From Halocafeteria seosinensis (lineage: Eukaryota; Sar; Bigyra; Bicosoecida), in assembly GCA_001687465.1 (NCBI GenBank), contig LVLI01000195.1, positions 50,872 through 114,871 of the forward strand: DNA of 64,000 nucleotides, written 5' to 3'. The position numbers were made by a program, and so were the translations under genes. The first letter of the stretch is position 1. Each line of letters opens with the position of its first letter. This document shows positions 1-13,000 of the stretch, piece after piece. Under the pieces are notes generated by a model that saw nothing but the letters and a program-made list of their open reading frames with translations, did not search any database and was not told the DNA's origin.

Positions 1-1
1 C

Positions 2-724
2 CAAAACTATGACGATGCTGAAGACGAACATCGGCGCGTCGTCTTACACGCAGTACTTAAAATTCCTGGTGTTGCGACGAGCTCATATGACAAATGTACG
101 TCTGGAAAGCTGTACAACTCCACGCACTGTGCGGCACTGATGGATGTCTTCACGACCCATTTTCCGCTGAGCAAAGACGCTCGACAGCGGCATACCCAAG
201 AAGTGCTAAATTATATGGCTAACAGCAAACGAGGTGAGCTACAAATACTAGGTGGAGATTTGAATGCTGAACCTCACGAAGACGAGATAAAAATGCTAAA
301 TGGGCTGTTAGAGAGGAAAGCTTCGGGTCGCGCTAGACCTAAATTGCTGGACTCGTGGTTATGCCACCATGAGGAACCGTCTACAGAGGAGAATGCCTCA
401 ACTGAAGAGCGAAGGCATTCATTGACGTTTGCTTCCGATAACGCAACAAAGCGGATTGACTATTTATTCGTTGACGCTGCGTCTGTCGACGACTTTGATC
501 ATGTATGCCCTCAATATCCGTTTCGTCTTGAACAAGGGTTCGACACAGCAGAGATATTCAAATCCATGAAACTTAGACATTTGCATCCCCCGTTTCTCAT
601 AGGACAAGACTATATGGAAGGTAGTGGGGACCCGGAAAAAAGCGACGGGATGGTTGATAAGAACTCTCCGTTGTATGCTTCGGACCACCGAGGTCTCGTT
701 CTGGACATCTCAATAGAAACATAA
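2..724 (+). CDS. Endonuclease/exonuclease/phosphatase (EEP) family phosphodiesterase, 3' part
   Basis: The reading frame is open from the window edge (base 2) to TAA at 722-724, so the N-terminus lies outside the window. EEP landmarks appear in order: a TTHFPLSKDAR block (the TH.....AR core typical of neutral-sphingomyelinase-like members), GGDLNAEP (the metal-binding D-x-N), TFASDNATKRIDYLF (the KRIDYIF-type strand seen in the family), and a final YASDHRGLVLDI with the catalytic SDH. The family cleaves phosphodiester bonds with Mg2+. The motif wording is closest to sphingomyelin-phosphodiesterase-like members, but the substrate cannot be fixed from this fragment. No intron is visible in the part seen. 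The gene lies head-to-tail with the dynein gene, 294 bp downstream. Confidence 0.85.
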   Translation, partial: QNYDDAEDEHRRVVLHAVLKIPGVATSSYDKCTSGKLYNSTHCAALMDVFTTHFPLSKDARQRHTQEVLNYMANSKRGELQILGGDLNAEPHEDEIKMLNGLLERKASGRARPKLLDSWLCHHEEPSTEENASTEERRHSLTFASDNATKRIDYLFVDAASVDDFDHVCPQYPFRLEQGFDTAEIFKSMKLRHLHPPFLIGQDYMEGSGDPEKSDGMVDKNSPLYASDHRGLVLDISIET

Positions 725-1018
725 CTGCTAGGTCTGTGCAATTCATACGCCTGGGTATCTCAGCTTAAGTGCCCTAACCGGTGGCTATCAAATCTACGCT
801 TCCGTAAATACTGTGGAGTCTCCTTCTACTTAGCCGTTAACTTCTCGTGAAGATCAAGTTGTGTGGTGTGACAACGGACACAACTGATAACTACATACGA
901 GTTGCTACGTACAACGGGACACATAAATTCCATGATACTCTTTATGCATTGCCGGCCGAAAATAGTGGCAGCTTGAGTCGACTACAGCGTATATTACGCG
1001 CATTCGACCATTGCTTTC

Positions 1019-4000
1019 ATGATGCACCGCAGTGGATCTCGTGAAGGCAAAAGCGCAGAGGGCGCTTACAAGTCACCTCACAAAGATAAAAGCACGCTGA
1101 AAGAAACAGCATTAGAAGCAACAAATACATCCCCGCTATCTGTCGATGTACCGAGGACTTTAGCACCTACACTGACTGTGGACGAGATGAAAGAGAGACT
1201 AAATCCCCACCCGTCAACAGCCATTGAGATGAAAAAAGGTAGAGAGGTGACAATGTCACATACGGGAGTTCCTTTGACATTTTCTACTGCAAATCAATAC
1301 TTGCGTCCCTCGCAAACGGTCAAGTTCCCACGCAAGGGTCCATATCGTGACCCGCTGCTTGTAAACGGAATACGTCCATGGGAAGGAGGTCCTAGTAGAA
1401 AGGGGGCTTACATGCCACAGCTCCACAGACTCGGTTCACCAACAGGTCCCCAAGCTGAGGAATCCAATGAGTCCTTGGCTGATTCTGAAACCAAAAGCAT
1501 GTCCTCTGAAGAAGATGAATCAATAAGCCCCAAGCTGACGGTGGTAGCTGCACTAGGAAAGGTGGAACCGTTGCTAGCTGAATATCCTCAAATCGTTCAA
1601 GCGCTACAAAAGATTAGACTGCCGGAACGCGACCCTTCTTTTATTCGTATAGACGAATCTAAAATTCCATTTTCAATGTTTGATGATGATAGCTTTGAGA
1701 CAATGAAGGATCCACGAGAGATTATTCCGGAGGAATTGGCACGCAGTCCTCTCTACAAGGACCACAGATGGGAATGGAAGCTGGTACACGTTCTCAGCTT
1801 TGATAAGGAGAATCAGCGTTACATGGTTCGCTTTTCTGGTTCAAGTAAAATAAAAAAGGTAGGGCGCCTGGATATTTGCTTCCTGCGAGAAGACACCAAG
1901 AATTTTCAGCGAAGGTTACTCATGGCCCTTTACAACCGAGAGAAGTTCAAGCTGGAGCTAAGAAAGCGATACCTCGTGGCCACTCATCCTGCATTGTCGA
2001 GTGAAGCTATAAGCACGAATACTATGTTTCGCGTTCTGATGCGGGTTTATAGTGCTTCTTTCGCCCGCAGTTCTGCACTCAATCAAATTACTGGGAGCCT
2101 TCGAGCTAAAAAGTCAGCTATGGAAGCTTTCAACTGGTTCAATCCGCTCCTTCCGGCTTCGACGAAGGTGTTTTTTACTAGTGAGTTAAAGCATACACTC
2201 ATGGAACAAGAATTTGAGGATTTTTTGCATTCCTTGCTGGACAATATCAGTAGCAAAGATGACACCGGGTTCAGGAAAACTAACCTTAACTTCCTTGACT
2301 CCATATCAAGTGCCTGTGCCCGAGCTGTGCTGCGCCACTTTCGTACCGTCAAGATTAAAAATCTTCCCGAAGACGTATCTGATGCTTCGGAAAAAAGGAA
2401 AAGCATAGAGCAACTGTTTTTCAGGAACGTACTGGACAGCCTCTGTTTAGCTTCAGATGCGATCAGAAACAGTCTCGAAGAGGTAATGAGCGATTATGAG
2501 GAAGCTGGAAAAACGGCAGCTTTACATAGTGTGCTTCGTGGACTTGGACCACGGGGAGGTACACTTGCCGCTGAGGCTCGGCAACTGAACATGCAGGTCC
2601 CAGTTCCAACTAGAGTTTCGCCATTCTTTGGAAAAATTCAGATCCGGAGTGGACAATTTCATCGGTCCCAGGTTAAAGCAGCCAATTCTATACGCTTCGG
2701 TGATAAATCGGTAGTAAGATGCCTATCCCAACTATCGCTCAACTGGACACGGCACGACAACTGTTCTCTATTCGCTTATAAACCTCCCCTTGCCCCGTGT
2801 TGTGGAGCGCCAGAGATTTGGAGGGTGCGAAGAATCCGGCAGAGTACCCAGCAAACTTCAAAACTTAAGGGTCAGCTCTCTGTCCTTAATATTTCCTCAC
2901 TACTGAGGTTGGGCGGCACCGACCACCCTGACGGAGTTTCTTCCCACCGAAGGTCCGACGCTGTTTTCTCTGTGGTCGACTTCCCCTTGTCCTTGGAGGA
3001 CTTTATGCTACTCCAAGAAGAGCACATGAAGAAGGTGACTAAATGCGTGTTGGAGGAAGCGACTAAAGACACGGCGAACACAATTATTGACAACGTTGCT
3101 GCTAGTCGATATGATTTCTATATCAATAACGCTGTCGATTTTTTGGATTCAGATGCCCATCGCCTTTTGACGTTGATAGATTGTTTCCGGAGAGCACATT
3201 TACATGCAATTTGGACAAGGTCGCTTAGCAACTTTACATCGCTGTTTCAGCACTACGCTGATGCTTATCCCGAAGAACCACGGAAGCCAGGAGCATTTGA
3301 CCATCTCGATCCCATGTTGTCAGTAAACTTTAGTTTGAACTCTTCCGGCAAGAAGCAATGGCAGCAATTATATGCCAATGGATGGATATCATCCTGCGAT
3401 ATTGTTGCAAGACGAGCTGAGCTTGACCCAGAGTCTGGTGTATTCGTATTCAAAATGTCTCCGAATACAAACGACGTCTCCAATGGGCCGTTTGTACACA
3501 TAACAAATAGCCCCACTGAGATCTTGCGGAAAATTTTGAGACTGATGGACGACATCAGATCAGAGGTCGCAGATTGTTCAAGCATTCCTTGTCTATGTTT
3601 GGCTATTTCGTCTGTCTGTGACAATACAAAACTTGTCCCGCTGCAGGATGACAGGGAAGCCTCATCAGCGCATTGGCACAAACCTTGGAGTAAAACCAGA
3701 CGGCTCATAAGCAGCTTAGTACAAAAACTCCTGAACCCAACCATAGATGTTTGCAAAGACCTACAAAACATGTGCTGGATTTTCTCCGTAGATGGTGAGA
3801 AAGTTTTCGACGAGGTCAGTGAGCAACACGGTGCTCTTCCGGTTGAACATATTTTTTCCCTTGTCCGCCAATTGGAAGATCTGAAAGCTCAAATTAGGTC
3901 TATGGGAAGCGGTGTGAGAGAACTAGGCTTTATTCACCTCGAGTTTGGTTCCGTTATCTCTCAGCTGTTGGAGGAGGTTACGACTGTAGAACGTACTCTA

Positions 4001-7000
4001 CTGGATAGGCTTGCTGACAAAGCAAGAAAGAATGCTGAGGAGGTCCATGGCCAATATGATTCAATCATTGCGCAGTTAAACGTATTACCGCAAAGTGAAG
4101 AAGAATTAAGCAATCAACGAGATTACATTAAGAGGTTGCCTGATCTCCTAGATAGCATTTATTCGCAGTCTGAATCACTTCGCACTTTTGTTAGTGTTGC
4201 GGAAGGCTTTCAATACAAATTAAAACCGCCTGATTTTGAGCTCTTTTGGACTCTACTAAGTAGACCTGGTGACGTTTTTGAGGCTCGTGGGGCCTGTGAG
4301 TTTGCGTTAAGCCAAGAAAAGGCTAAAATGATATCGAACTTGGAAAAGGAGAAACAGCAATTTGTAAAAGACTTAAAGCGGGTGGAGGAACGAGTAGAAA
4401 CGTTTGGTCGGTCTGCTGATCCCAAGAAGATTATCACCATCGTTGATGAGGCCAATCAAATCGACTATCAGTTGCGGACTCTCTCAGAGAAAGCCGCAGG
4501 ATTCGCCAATCGCGAGCAACATCTTGGTTTCGGGGTTGTTACTTATACACTCTTAAATTCCTTAAACGAGGAATTTGAGAGTACATTCCGGGCTTGGACA
4601 ACATTGGCAGAGTTTCAAAGCAAATCACAGCAATGGATGAATGGACCACTAGAGGAGATTGACTTTCCCGACCTTCGTAAGGAGACTGAAGAAGCCAGAA
4701 CTCTGGCGGAATCCCTTATAAAGACCCAAGAGGACATTACCGAAAGTACCAGAGTGGCGGCCAAAGAGCTAAAGGATGCCACGGAGATATACGTTCAGTT
4801 AGTTCCATTGTTAGAAAAACTGTTGAGTCCGAAAATGCGGGAACATCACTGGGAGTTATTAAGGGAGAAAACAAAACTAAACTTCCTGGGAACAGCAGAC
4901 TCAACTCTCTCACAGCTCGTCAACGGACACGTTTTGCAAAAGCGCGAAAAAGTCTCTGATGTATTCGACTTAGCCACTGTAGAAAGTCAGCTCCGTGAAA
5001 CATACGATATAATCACGGAACACTGGGAACAGCGAGAATATCCGTTGGAGAGTCCTGCCAACTTGGAATGCCCAATTCTTGGTGACTGTAGCGAGCTGCT
5101 AGCTACAATTGAGGAACATCTTGTAACCCTCCAGAATTTGCTATGTTCGCCACATGCGCACCGTTTAGTTGATGGATGCTTAAGACTACAAAGGACACTG
5201 AAAGGTGTCCAATGCTTAGTTCCATTCTTTCTGGAGGTACAGGAACTGTGGGAATATTGCTCCGAAATTGTAGGAAACAGATATTTGATGCAACAACTTC
5301 CTAACGCAAAGAAACTTTTCAAATCTAGCGATAAGAGCTTTCGCAGTACACTTGCTGACATTACAGACAATCCGCTTGCAGTTAATATTGTTGAGAAAGA
5401 GAATTTGTCCAACATTTTGCGAGAAAGTAAAGTTCAGCTTCTGAAGGTGAAAGATGCTGTGCTGGAAGAACTTGCTGACTCTCAAAAACACAGTCCTCGG
5501 CTTGGCTTCTTAACGAAGGACGACATAATTTCCTTTTACTACTCCGTCAACTATCCGAAAGAGTGGGAACAGTTTGTGTCTAAATGTTTCTACGGGATCT
5601 CCAGACTCCATTTACGACCTACGAAAAATTCACAGGAGAACTCGTACGTCGACGGTGTGGGAACAGCACACGAGAGTTTAGGATGGATGGTATTGGATGA
5701 AGCAATTCCAGCGGAAATGTTCGTTCACAACGTGGGGGAATTTCTCCATGAACTAGACCGATGCTCTCGAAGGTCATTGCTCTCCCTTACATTTTGTGCC
5801 GTGAAGAGATTTAATAATAACGAATTCATCCCTTGGATAGATCGCTGCGCCGTGCAACCCTGTTTGCTAGCTCTTAACATAGTTTTATCGGAAATTATTG
5901 GACAAACTGTTGATGGGGGGCGTAGACAGGATACGAGCTACGAAGAACTTCAAAGTTTACGGGAACATGCTATACATGCCCTTCAGTCCGAAGGCTCTCG
6001 AAGAGGGAGACGCATAAAAATGCAATTCATTCTCTTGACAATTGGGAAGTACCTGGAAATCCTAAAATTGGAACACGGCCAACAACCGACTTGGACTTTG
6101 ACGCCTAAATATCTGCTTCGAGAAGGTTCGGAGGGTTCCGATCCACTGCTCACATTGACGGCTGCCGGAGTGACAATCAAGCACGGTTTGAGCATTCTCG
6201 ACAGCTACGATTCGCTTCATATCAACCCAATTACCGATCGCTGTCTTCTAGCTTTGCTCCCCTGTTTTCAACGAAACCAACTGTCTTGTTTGGTTGATAA
6301 TAACGCAGGGACTGTTTCCAAGGGCTTACAGGACGCAGCATGTCTGTGTGGGTACGAACCGTGGCTGCTGAATGCTAGTAGCATCGCCCGAGGTATACGG
6401 CCACAGCAATGGATGAAGGCTGCATTATCCACTAGTTCTTGGGCAGTTGCTTGCTTGGATTCCATTGAGGAGAAAAGAGTATGGAAATGTGTTTCCCTGG
6501 CATATGAATGCTTCAGGATGAAATTAAATGAGAGGGAGACCACCGAAAAGCTGAAGTACATAGCAGTACCACAACTGTTTTTCCTGTCTTCGTCAATTTC
6601 AAGGGATTCGCTGGCAGCCCATATACCTTCTACGTTCAGAACGGTAAGCATAGTAATTCCATCTTGCCAGCAGATTGTCACGAGAATGTTGTGCTGCGCC
6701 GGTTCTCCGTGCCCCTCTCGTATGGAACGACTGTTAAGGCAATTTGCTGAATTCGTACACTCGTTGAACAGCGGAATCTTCAAGAATGTCGAAGGTTTAA
6801 TTTACTTCTTACTTGATAGGGTTCTAGAAAAATGTTGCGTGTGGGACTGGGATGCTTTCTACAGCACATTGCACAGAATTTGCTCCAGGGTATTCAGTGA
6901 AGCTCCTCTACCCCTTGCCAATGGTACGTTCGATACAACGCGCTCATCGAAACAGCTAACGTTAGAAATCGAGAAAATATTGGGAGCGAAAGGGTGCATT

Positions 7001-10000
7001 TCCACGGATCCGACAACTGAACTCGTTTCCAGGGTCTATAAATCGTTTCAAGAGGACCAAACCGCCATTATCTATGGAGAGACGCTGGGAGGCAAGACGA
7101 CGGTCTTCAACGCTGCTCTGGAGCTTTACCGCGAAACCAGTTCGCTTAAGGTAGCTTCAATGCGCCTGAAGTACCTTGGATGGGATCATCCCAGCATGAG
7201 TATCGGAGCTGTATACAGTTTTATCCGAAAGAGAACCCAATCATGTGGGGACGACTATGAATGGGTCATAAAGATAGACTGCTGTGAGGTCGCCCAAGGG
7301 ATGGTAGATACAATTCTCCAGGAAGTCTTCTGCACGAAGCTAAAAAACACAAGGCTATGCATCGAGGCCGCTAGCATCAGAAATTTGTCTCCAGCAACAT
7401 TGACTGCGGGGTCTTTAACTTTCTTCGATGCTAGTCACTTCTCCTGGAATGACGTTCTACAGCTACATCTCGAGAATACAGGGGTAGATGCAAGATATCA
7501 TAAAAAGGTCACTACCGCAGTGGGAAGTGTCCTCCCCGTATTATGTATGGGAGTTAACAGATTTCCAAATTTCGCCTCTTTTGTGTCGATGGAACAGCTA
7601 ATGGTACTGTGGCTGCCGTTGTTTACTCATGTACAGACCCTCCACGCGGGTTCCACGACGAACTTGTCCAAGTCCAAGTGGTTCGAAGGGGTATGCCTTT
7701 TCAGTCTACTAGAAGTATCAGTGCCATTGATAGAACCTTCACAAAGAGCAACGGTGCTTAATGCACTTGAGACTCTCTGTCGTGGACAGGAGATGACACT
7801 ATTCGGGGCTGAAGACTTCCGAAACAATCAACGTGCGGGAACGAACGAGGATACTTTGCAACAAAGTGGTCACGGACTCAAATCCTCATTTTGTCCGATG
7901 TCCGATATGGCAAAGAGCGTAACACTCGAAAACTCAATTTTCGACTATTCCTCTGGGAAGTGGAGCCAAATACAAAGCGTTCCCAGTGAAGCTTCACTAA
8001 TCTCAGGTTGCATTTTCGTACCGAGTAACATCCAAGTGTCTGCTGCTACATATGCTGCCAAAATCACTAAAACTGGCACACATGCTTGTATAATTGGAGA
8101 TGGAGGGGTAACATTGCCCTTTGGTCGGTGGTATCATGGCCACTATGAATCCCATAGTCCGTTTATCACGATGAATTCTTTGATGCAACCACAAGAGCTA
8201 TGCACGATGCTTACATCATCGCATAAGCGACTGCACAAGTATTGCTTCGTCGCCGATGAGAAGAAGCCCATATCTGTAGTGGTAGAAGATTTACATTTAG
8301 GGAAGTCACGTGGTCTACGTGAGCTCCTGAGAGGCGTGCTCGAAGACTGTGTCATTCCTGAAGTTGAATCCGATGAAAGCCTCCTGTTTGCTAGTATTGA
8401 AGGGTTCAGAATGGTTGCAACGATTGAATCTAGAAATATTGAAAGTTTGAGTCTATCGTTTCTGCATCAATTCTCTCTACTCTTCTTAAGGGATAAAAGC
8501 GATGAATGCCATGTTGAAACTATTTTTAACAGCCTGAAGGGACTGCTGTGCACTTTCGATCTGGATGAGAAAGAAATTGCTGGATACACCAAAACACTAG
8601 TGGGTGTATTGCAGATATCGAAAGAGCTTCCCGCTTGGTTCGGGAACAACAGTTTCTGTCATCTGTTGCGAATTATGAGGAGCCTATCAAAGAACTGTGA
8701 AAAAAATACGAGGGGCTTAAATGAAGTCATCGCGGTGACTACGTCAAAATATATCTCTTCGTGGACTGCGTTTGGTACACAGTTCGAAACTAAAGGCGAC
8801 GAAATTCTTAGACTCCCCGAGAGTCGGCACAGTGGCAAAGGGGCGCTCGATACTGTTGCACAAGTAAATGAAGAACTCTTGGAGCGGTATAAGGACTCTA
8901 ACGCCGGTGAGAAGTGGGGGATTCTCGATGACGGACATAGTGTTTCTCCAGAACAAGAGTGCCAAGGGGATTACGGTTGTAAACAGTTTCTGCGTCCTTC
9001 AAAATGGGTGACAAGAATCTGTACCGCCATTTCCAGAATAATGGACGAATACTCGTGTGACGTGGTTATTAGGAGTGCCCCAGAAAGATTGTGGCAAACA
9101 ATCACTAGTTGTCTCGCTAGAAGAGACAACCTGTCCCAAGTCATTGTGGGAGAAACAAGTGATATAGCTGCCGAGGTGGAGAGAGTTAAATCCACCCTGG
9201 AAATGGGTGCCACAGTCCTCGTAAGCTTTTCAATTGCAAACAATGAAGACATGTCTCTGTTCGAGGTTTTTCGCCACGCGATGTGTATGGCAAATTGGAA
9301 ATCAGGAAAGGATTCGGACGTCCCCAGTAATTTGCACGTCGTTGCTTTTGAGACATGGCCCTCTGAGAATACCGTTGCAGCATGTCGTTCACTATCAAGG
9401 ACTCCTATTGTTTATGATGCTCTGCCGACAATGGAGGAAAGAAATGAAGCTCTCACGGAATACTTAGGAGAGTATCTGCCCACCAAGAGCGTACTACATG
9501 CAATGAATGGAATTTTTGCGCGATTTACGGAAAGCTTCGCCTCGCAATATAGCCAAGTCTGTTCTCTCGCAACCGGCTACAAACTGTCTATCCAGATGCT
9601 GCAATCCACTGTTTTACCTAGAAGACGAATACTAGAAAGCATCCTTGAACAGGCTAGCAGGATGGACACCATGGTGAGCAATCAGAAGTCTCATGCCGAG
9701 GATTTGAAAAATCAGACTAACGAGGTACGGAAACAGATGAAGGCTACAACGGAAAAGATTGAGTACGCTGAGACGGAAGTGAATGAACTTCAAGAGCATA
9801 TAAAAAAAATAGAAGCTGAGCTGGAGGAGAAGGAAGAAGAGTTCCGAACGAAGTCTGAGGCGTTGGCTACACTCAAACACGAAGAACAGCGCGCTACGGA
9901 AGCTGTTCGGGCCGCGGCTGCTGCAATCACGAAACCGCAACTTGCGGCGTTGAAAAAGCTGAAGGGAGATAAGAAAAACGCTACGCACACTCTTCAGTGT

Positions 10001-13000
10001 ATCTACACTATTCTGATTTGCGATGAGAGCAAGCTTGGCGATGCTGTGGAGGAAAAGAGCTTATACGCTGCAACTTGCAAAGCTGAAACACCGAAGAAGA
10101 TGAAGCTCATTGATTTAGCGGATATTAGTTCTCAAAGGCTCTCAGCTCTTGAGTCCATTCAAGGTACGGAGCCCACGGATACTTTAGTAGAAACAGCTGA
10201 AGACGAGACGATAAAAAATATACTCTCCTGGGTGGAGCTGGTCAAATTAGGGACCAAATCTGCCAGAGAAAAGCACTCCGCGGAGGAAAGTTTTACACAA
10301 CTATCCAACACTCAAGACGAGCAAGCAAAGGCGCTGAGCAGCACCAAAGCAAAACTTGCGTCGGTTTCCGACGATGCGGAGAGTTTACGGAAGCACAATG
10401 AGGAACTCGATGCGAGTCTCACTGCCACCAAACGAGATAGTTCTGAAGCCTTGAAGCGTTCAGCGTTATATTCTGATATATCGGAGAAGATTGCCGGAGT
10501 TAAAGCAGAGTGGGAGAAATTTATTGATATCACCAAGTGCGTTGCCGAGTCCACTGAACGTGTTGCTGTTTGTCTTTCGCTGTTTCTCACTCAGAATACT
10601 CCTTGGGAAGACTGTTGTGCTCTCATTTTTACAGAGGACGAGAACAGGCCACCTCCAACGTTTCTGGAAGAAAGCCTCTACCTCATCTGGGACTCTTGTG
10701 GGACAATGTATTCTCGTTACATTGTCGACATGAGTGAAACACTTCTTAGAGTCTTCCTATCATCTGCTATAGGGTTGACGCCGTTCATGCAGGGGATCGA
10801 CTCTACCACGCTTGGAGAATTTCGAGCAATATTAACCGACGCGTCAGTGATTCATTTTAGTGAAGGCCAGCCAACAGAACCTGTCAAGTTATCGCTTTCA
10901 AAGACGGGGACAGTCCTAGTGATTGATTTAGATGAAGAATCTTCGCTGAGAAACTTTTCTCCTCTGCTGAAGGCCTTGCAGGAAGAGAAGGCGACGTACC
11001 CAGACGGAAGCGCCGTCCGCGTCCATCAAGGCGTTCAATTTGTGTTCGCGTGCTTTGGCAGCGCAAAATGTGACTATGAAGATCCTCGATTGCATGCAGT
11101 GCAAAATGTTTCAACGAGCTATGACTTCTCCAAAGATGTTGTCCGAACCTGTTCTCAACATGCTCATCTTCAACGCAAGAAGACTCAAACCCAGCTGCAA
11201 TCCCAGGTGCGGGAGTACCTTACGCGTGAAGCTGCATTCATTGAGTGCATGGTTGATGATTTTGCAAACCTTTCAGTACCTGCACTCGATCGCATCTTTG
11301 AAAAGCTTGTGCGCTTCGCGGAAGTGGCAACGGAGGTTAACCAGCTCAAAGAATTGACGGATCGCCAGAGGACTTCAGTGAAGAGGTATACTCCTATCGC
11401 AGACAAGCTGCGGCTGCTCCACGGCTGCATGAACTGGATCAACACTACACTCTCCTCGCCCTTATTTGAAGTTAGTCACCTGATTGATGTACTGCAAAGG
11501 GTGACTAAGGAGAAGCAGAAGGCTGGTGTCGAGCTTCGCGAGCTCCTCCTATCTATGGTTGGAGATGTGACTGCTGAAATATGGAAGACACTTAGAATGA
11601 GCCTGCAGCACAAAGATCGTATTTTGTGGGACACTCGCGTGATCGTTTCCCTGGCTCAAGATGAGGGTGTGATTAATGACGACGACACAAAGGGAATTTT
11701 GAGCCTCCTACAGCCTAACAACGGTAGGATTCATCAGTGTCCCTTCCTGGCGAAGATTGAGGGGAAATTCGAGACTCTAAGCTACCCTGATGATAGTATA
11801 TCCTTGAGGGAATTGACGGACCTGCTCAGGCAGCATTTTTCTGAAGAAAGTGACTCTCTGATCACCCAAGCGTTGAAGAGTGTCACCGCGTCACTCCTGC
11901 AAACTCGATGGGACTCGCACAATATTGTCCTTGCATGCCTTGAGCAATACTTTGGTGTGCTCGCATTTACTACGTCTAGGTTCCTCAGCACATGTGCTTC
12001 GAATAACTTTCCCGTTTTACTGAATACTGATGGTTATCCTTCTGATGTTGCAATCAGAACCCTTGTAAGCCAGGTTGTGTCAAACGGAGAACACCCGGTG
12101 GTTCATTATAGACATTGGAAGGAATGGATTCGATCCACAGATAAGTTAGCAGAGGCCCATAAAAGCCAGTGGATACTCGTAACGGGGGTAGATTCACGAG
12201 ATGAGTTGGCAGCCTTATTCCCTGTTTTCGAAAGCATGAGGAAAGAACGAACTCACGAGAATTTTCGGCTGATACTTTCTTGTGTGGATTTTAGCGGCAT
12301 AACTACGTGGGCATTGCAGCAGACCACGGTGTGTCACGGCTGCGTTGAAACCGACTATGGAGGCTACAGGAGTCACTGCGAAGTAGCTTTGTCCTATGAA
12401 GACGGGAGTCTAACGAAGCCAATGTGGGCAACGGCTGGCGCAATGACGCTGTTCAACTTGGCCAAAAACTGCTTTGGGGTCTCTAAGGACCAGTCAACTG
12501 GAAGGATCAAGACATGTACTCTTGACATCCAAAGCGTGTGGGACAAAGTCATCAGTGGCCAGGAACAGTGCCCCGCTTCCATTGTGAGCAGTTTTGCTAA
12601 ACAACATTTAACTTGCATGGAAGATATCAATGACTCGGCCATTCTTGATCTGATAGTGGACTGCTGGGTAAATGAGGCGCTAGCAGCAGAGGAAATGCCT
12701 AACGATCCGACCATCTTTATAAAGCTAGCAAACATACAAAAGCGAACCAGTGACCTCGTAAGGATGCAGGAATCCGTAGTGGCGCAAGAGCTGCAAACTA
12801 CGTTTAATTTGTATTGCCAATCGGTCCAAGTCTTGAGAAAGTCAAACAACCTGCCATCAGACTTCACGAAAACGCCATTGGGATATTTAATGGCCGAACG
12901 TGTTATCCGCACTATGCGCAACATCATTTTTGAAGCATCCTTCCAGCGAGCATGTCAAGATAACCTTGTTCCAAGTACCCCCACGAATGATTGCGCATTT

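Noticed and set aside
847-1044. 65-codon plus-strand ORF before the dynein gene
   Set aside because: It overlaps the dynein start, has no domain and no splice signals linking it to the dynein frame; it looks like a chance frame.
2083-12927. Many antisense ORFs of 60-177 codons within the dynein gene
   Set aside because: They are shadows of the long coding frame; none has domain content or its own splice structure.
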